From Rhea pennata (Eukaryota > Chordata > Aves > Rheiformes > Rheidae), in contig NC_084682.1 of NCBI RefSeq assembly GCF_028389875.1, positions 8,690,001-8,754,000 on the forward strand: 64,000 nucleotides of DNA, read 5' to 3'. A model generated the notes under the pieces. The model saw only the letters and a program-made list of their open reading frames with translations. It did no database searches and was not told the DNA's origin. Positions 61,283 to 64,000 of the stretch are shown here, one piece after another (within the stretch, counting starts at the first letter, position 1; each line of letters begins with the position of its first letter). Both the position numbers and the translations under genes were made by a program.

Positions 61283-64000
61283 CTAAAGAGGAATAAGAAA
61301 AGGAAAAATCATTTCAAGAGATTTACTTCAAGCAGTAATTCAAGTTATTTTATATAAACCTGAACAGTAAGCATTGCAAGATTATTAAATAAAATCAAAA
61401 GAATTGATTTCCTGCAGTATGGAATTCATGGCTACAGGAAACATATCCTGGTTGAAAATCTGCAATACTTAGCAAGTTTTATGGCACTTGTATTGCCTTC
61501 CTATAAAAGTCAACTATAGTTATGCTTATGTGGAGACAGCACATCATCTAGACCAGTGAATCAGCAGTATCCACCCAACATCTGTGACTATGAAGAAAGT
61601 ACTCACAAAAGAACACTAAAAATTATTTCCATTAAAGGATGAGTTAGTTCTAAATGACATTTAATCCATCACTCATTATTGCTATAGCCACCTCAAACAG
61701 CATACATTCAAATTCTTTGAGATTTTAAATATTTTCTTTAGTTAAGGAAGTGTATGCTATTAGAATCAGAATTTTAAACATATATATAGCCTTCACTGTC
61801 CTCCTAAATCAAATAGTAGTTTAAAACAGTTCGACAAAGTATTTGTAAAAACCATGTAATGAGTTAGGAGTCTATAGGACTTCATTTCTTATTGAAGAAA
61901 ACCATTACCAACTTCATTAATTTTGACTTTAATACAAAAAGTTGTGTTAAACATGCATAAAGAGTAATTACGCAACTACCCATTCCGTATCTTTGTGCTA
62001 TAAATAAAACTTTTTAAAAACAAAATTATGAGACTTTTTTTTTCAGCTAACCTTATAAAACAGAATCAAGCTCATAAATGTAAATCTTTTAAACCAGATG
62101 TTTCAGAGAACTCATGAGCCAGGAACATACTATTAAAACCCACTAGTTATATTTTCACTAACTCCCAACTCTGAACTTGGAATTTCAAGTTCAAATACTA
62201 ACCAAGCAAATTTGGCTTCTGAGAATAGATCACCTCCTAAGTGTCTGACACTAAGAGTCAAGAAATTATAGCTATTCAGGAAGAAGCTTATGTTTGAATT
62301 ATGTTTAAATTATTTTGCTGAGTATCAAACCTGAAGTACCATTAAAAGCACTATCCTAGAGAGAAATACTTTGAAATAACTAGATGAAGATAACCTGCCA
62401 ATTAACCATGACATAATTACACTATCTAAATGACAGCAAAGTCCTCAGAATGTAAAAGAGTTTAAATACCATATTTTACAGCTTACTAAAGCTCCAAAGG
62501 CAATTCTACAAAAGAGCTGAATTTCAACTTGGTGGTTTCACAAACTCCTGTTAAACACATGGCTGCACCTATGCTAAAAATTATCATCTTTTAAAAAAGT
62601 ATATATTGTTATTACAGAGATGACTGGTGCTGGGCATCAAACAGATACCAAAGTAAAAACCAAGAGCTTAGTTTGAGTACAACAGTATAAAGGGAATTAA
62701 CTGTAACAAAGATAGCTCTGGTTGCTGAAAAAGTTCAAAGTACAGTTTAGTATCAACCCACTGCTGCTGTTACAGGACTTTTCCTCATACCTGAACTCAC
62801 ACCTGAATACTTACTAAAATAAGGAGTGAATAAGTAAGCAAGTTTTCTGGTTTTAGTACTGAAAACAAACTACACACAAGAACACAAGAAAAGGTTGGAT
62901 CTGCTGATGAAGTTATATATACAAAATTTGCATCTTAACGTAGTATTTTGTTATCTTTTATAAAAATATTTCCTATGATCTCAGTACTAGGTTGACTTTC
63001 ACCCTTTTTACGGTTTAGTATAATTTAAACTCTATATTCATTTGACACCAAAGTTGCACAACTTCTACTGCTTAGATAAGCTCCCCTGTGCAACGGCGGT
63101 ACAAACAAACAAAAATACTTCAGTAAGCAAACCACTACTGAGCTGTCTTCATGTCTGGGACATGTGCAAATGCAATGACAGCTTTATACATTCCAGCTGC
63201 ATTCTGCTCCTTAATAAAAGCATTAAGACCAGAAGCTTCCCACCAAGCTCAACACTGAACATGAAGAAACATTAGAGAAATGTCTTTGCTGGGAAATGAT
63301 GGCTAAGTTTATCTGTCCAGGAAACATGGCAAACAAAAATCACAACCTTATCTCACAGACAGCTGAGGAACTGGATGGCATGAGAATATATTTTAAATAT
63401 TATTTATGAAAGTTCTATATTCCACCCTTTGTTCTTAGTAGAACTGAAGTGTTCACATTTAAAGCAAAAGTTGAATACGTTATAGGATAGCTGCTGAAGC
63501 GCTAATGGATGGATAAAACCTTTTTAATCCTTATTCAGGGTTTATCTAGCAAAGAGATAGAGTATCTAAAACAGAGGTTCGTTTGCACATAAAACATTCA
63601 ATGTATTCGGTCACAGCCCCACACAGAGTAGAAAAGCTTAACAGGCAGAGCAAATCTGAATTTAGTCTATCCCGGGCAGGATTCTGTAAGCATCAAAAAA
63701 TGAAACCTAGTGACCTGCCCTCAACAAGTTGACCTCTCATCAGCATAAAATACATCCTGGAAATCTAAATTACTACACCTCATGGGCTAGTGCCAGTTAT
63801 AGAAACAAAGACAGCAAGGTTTTCCACTTAACTCCAACATCTCAACCTGCAGGAAAGATGAGATCTGACTGTCTACCCAAACCACTACAAACCCCTTGAC
63901 AACCTCCTTTCAAAGAGCAGGAAAAAAAAACTATATTCTTCATCTTTTTTGCATGAATAACTGCAACAATCTTTCTTCTAACAGAGAAGGATCTGCAGAA
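61283..64000 (-). other. ZZEF1: Intron 1 of ZZEF1 (partial)
   Basis: AT-rich sequence with no convincing exon on either strand and no CpG-rich block, so neither the first exon nor the promoter is here. The acceptor at its low end is a pyrimidine run ending cctctttag. No repeat family is recognised. Confidence 0.7.

Noticed and set aside
1..64000. tRNA, rRNA, endogenous retrovirus or a novel multigene system
   Set aside because: No cloverleaf, ribosomal signature, retroviral gag/pol/env motif or gene cluster was seen. The window is one large housekeeping-type gene with ordinary introns.

Overview
This window is vertebrate nuclear DNA, most likely from a bird. The evidence is spliced coding sequence with GT-AG introns, AT-rich introns of roughly 0.1 to 2.7 kb, and CR1-type LINE copies, including one that still reads as reverse transcriptase and ends in the typical avian CR1 octamer repeat. 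I see no prokaryotic features and no viral genes. The species cannot be named from the sequence alone.

Almost the whole window is one minus-strand gene, ZZEF1 (zinc finger ZZ-type and EF-hand domain containing 1). I traced 55 coding exons from 61282 down to the stop codon at 6161-6163. They join without any phase conflict into an open frame of 2,929 codons plus stop. In order the protein shows an EF-hand (61138-61282), an APC10/DOC domain (about 55490-57716), a first CUB-like sandwich domain (38421-40122), a long polar linker (32300-32816), two adjacent ZZ zinc fingers (26969-28074), a long helical region, a second CUB-like domain (10104-13451) and a conserved C-terminus (6161-7640). The first exon lies beyond position 64000, so 61283-64000 is part of intron 1. 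Residue numbers below count from the first codon of the EF-hand exon, called r1.

Left of the stop codon is a long 3' UTR candidate (about 3390-6160). It contains an unexplained terminal-exon-like reading frame at 3455-3553. Positions 860-3390 hold nothing recognisable. At the far left (about 340-830) is a GC- and CpG-rich block that looks like a promoter island for an unidentified transcript.

Repeats are sparse: a 1.26 kb CR1 copy in intron 3, older CR1 relics in the introns around exons 45, 48, 49 and 50, simple repeats, a 138-bp dispersed duplication beside the acceptors of exons 54 and 56, and an exact 60-bp tandem duplication across the end of exon 26. Introns not listed separately hold nothing I recognise beyond short A/T runs. 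I found no undescribed biological system; the items most worth checking are the splice-site duplications and the orphan 3' reading frame.
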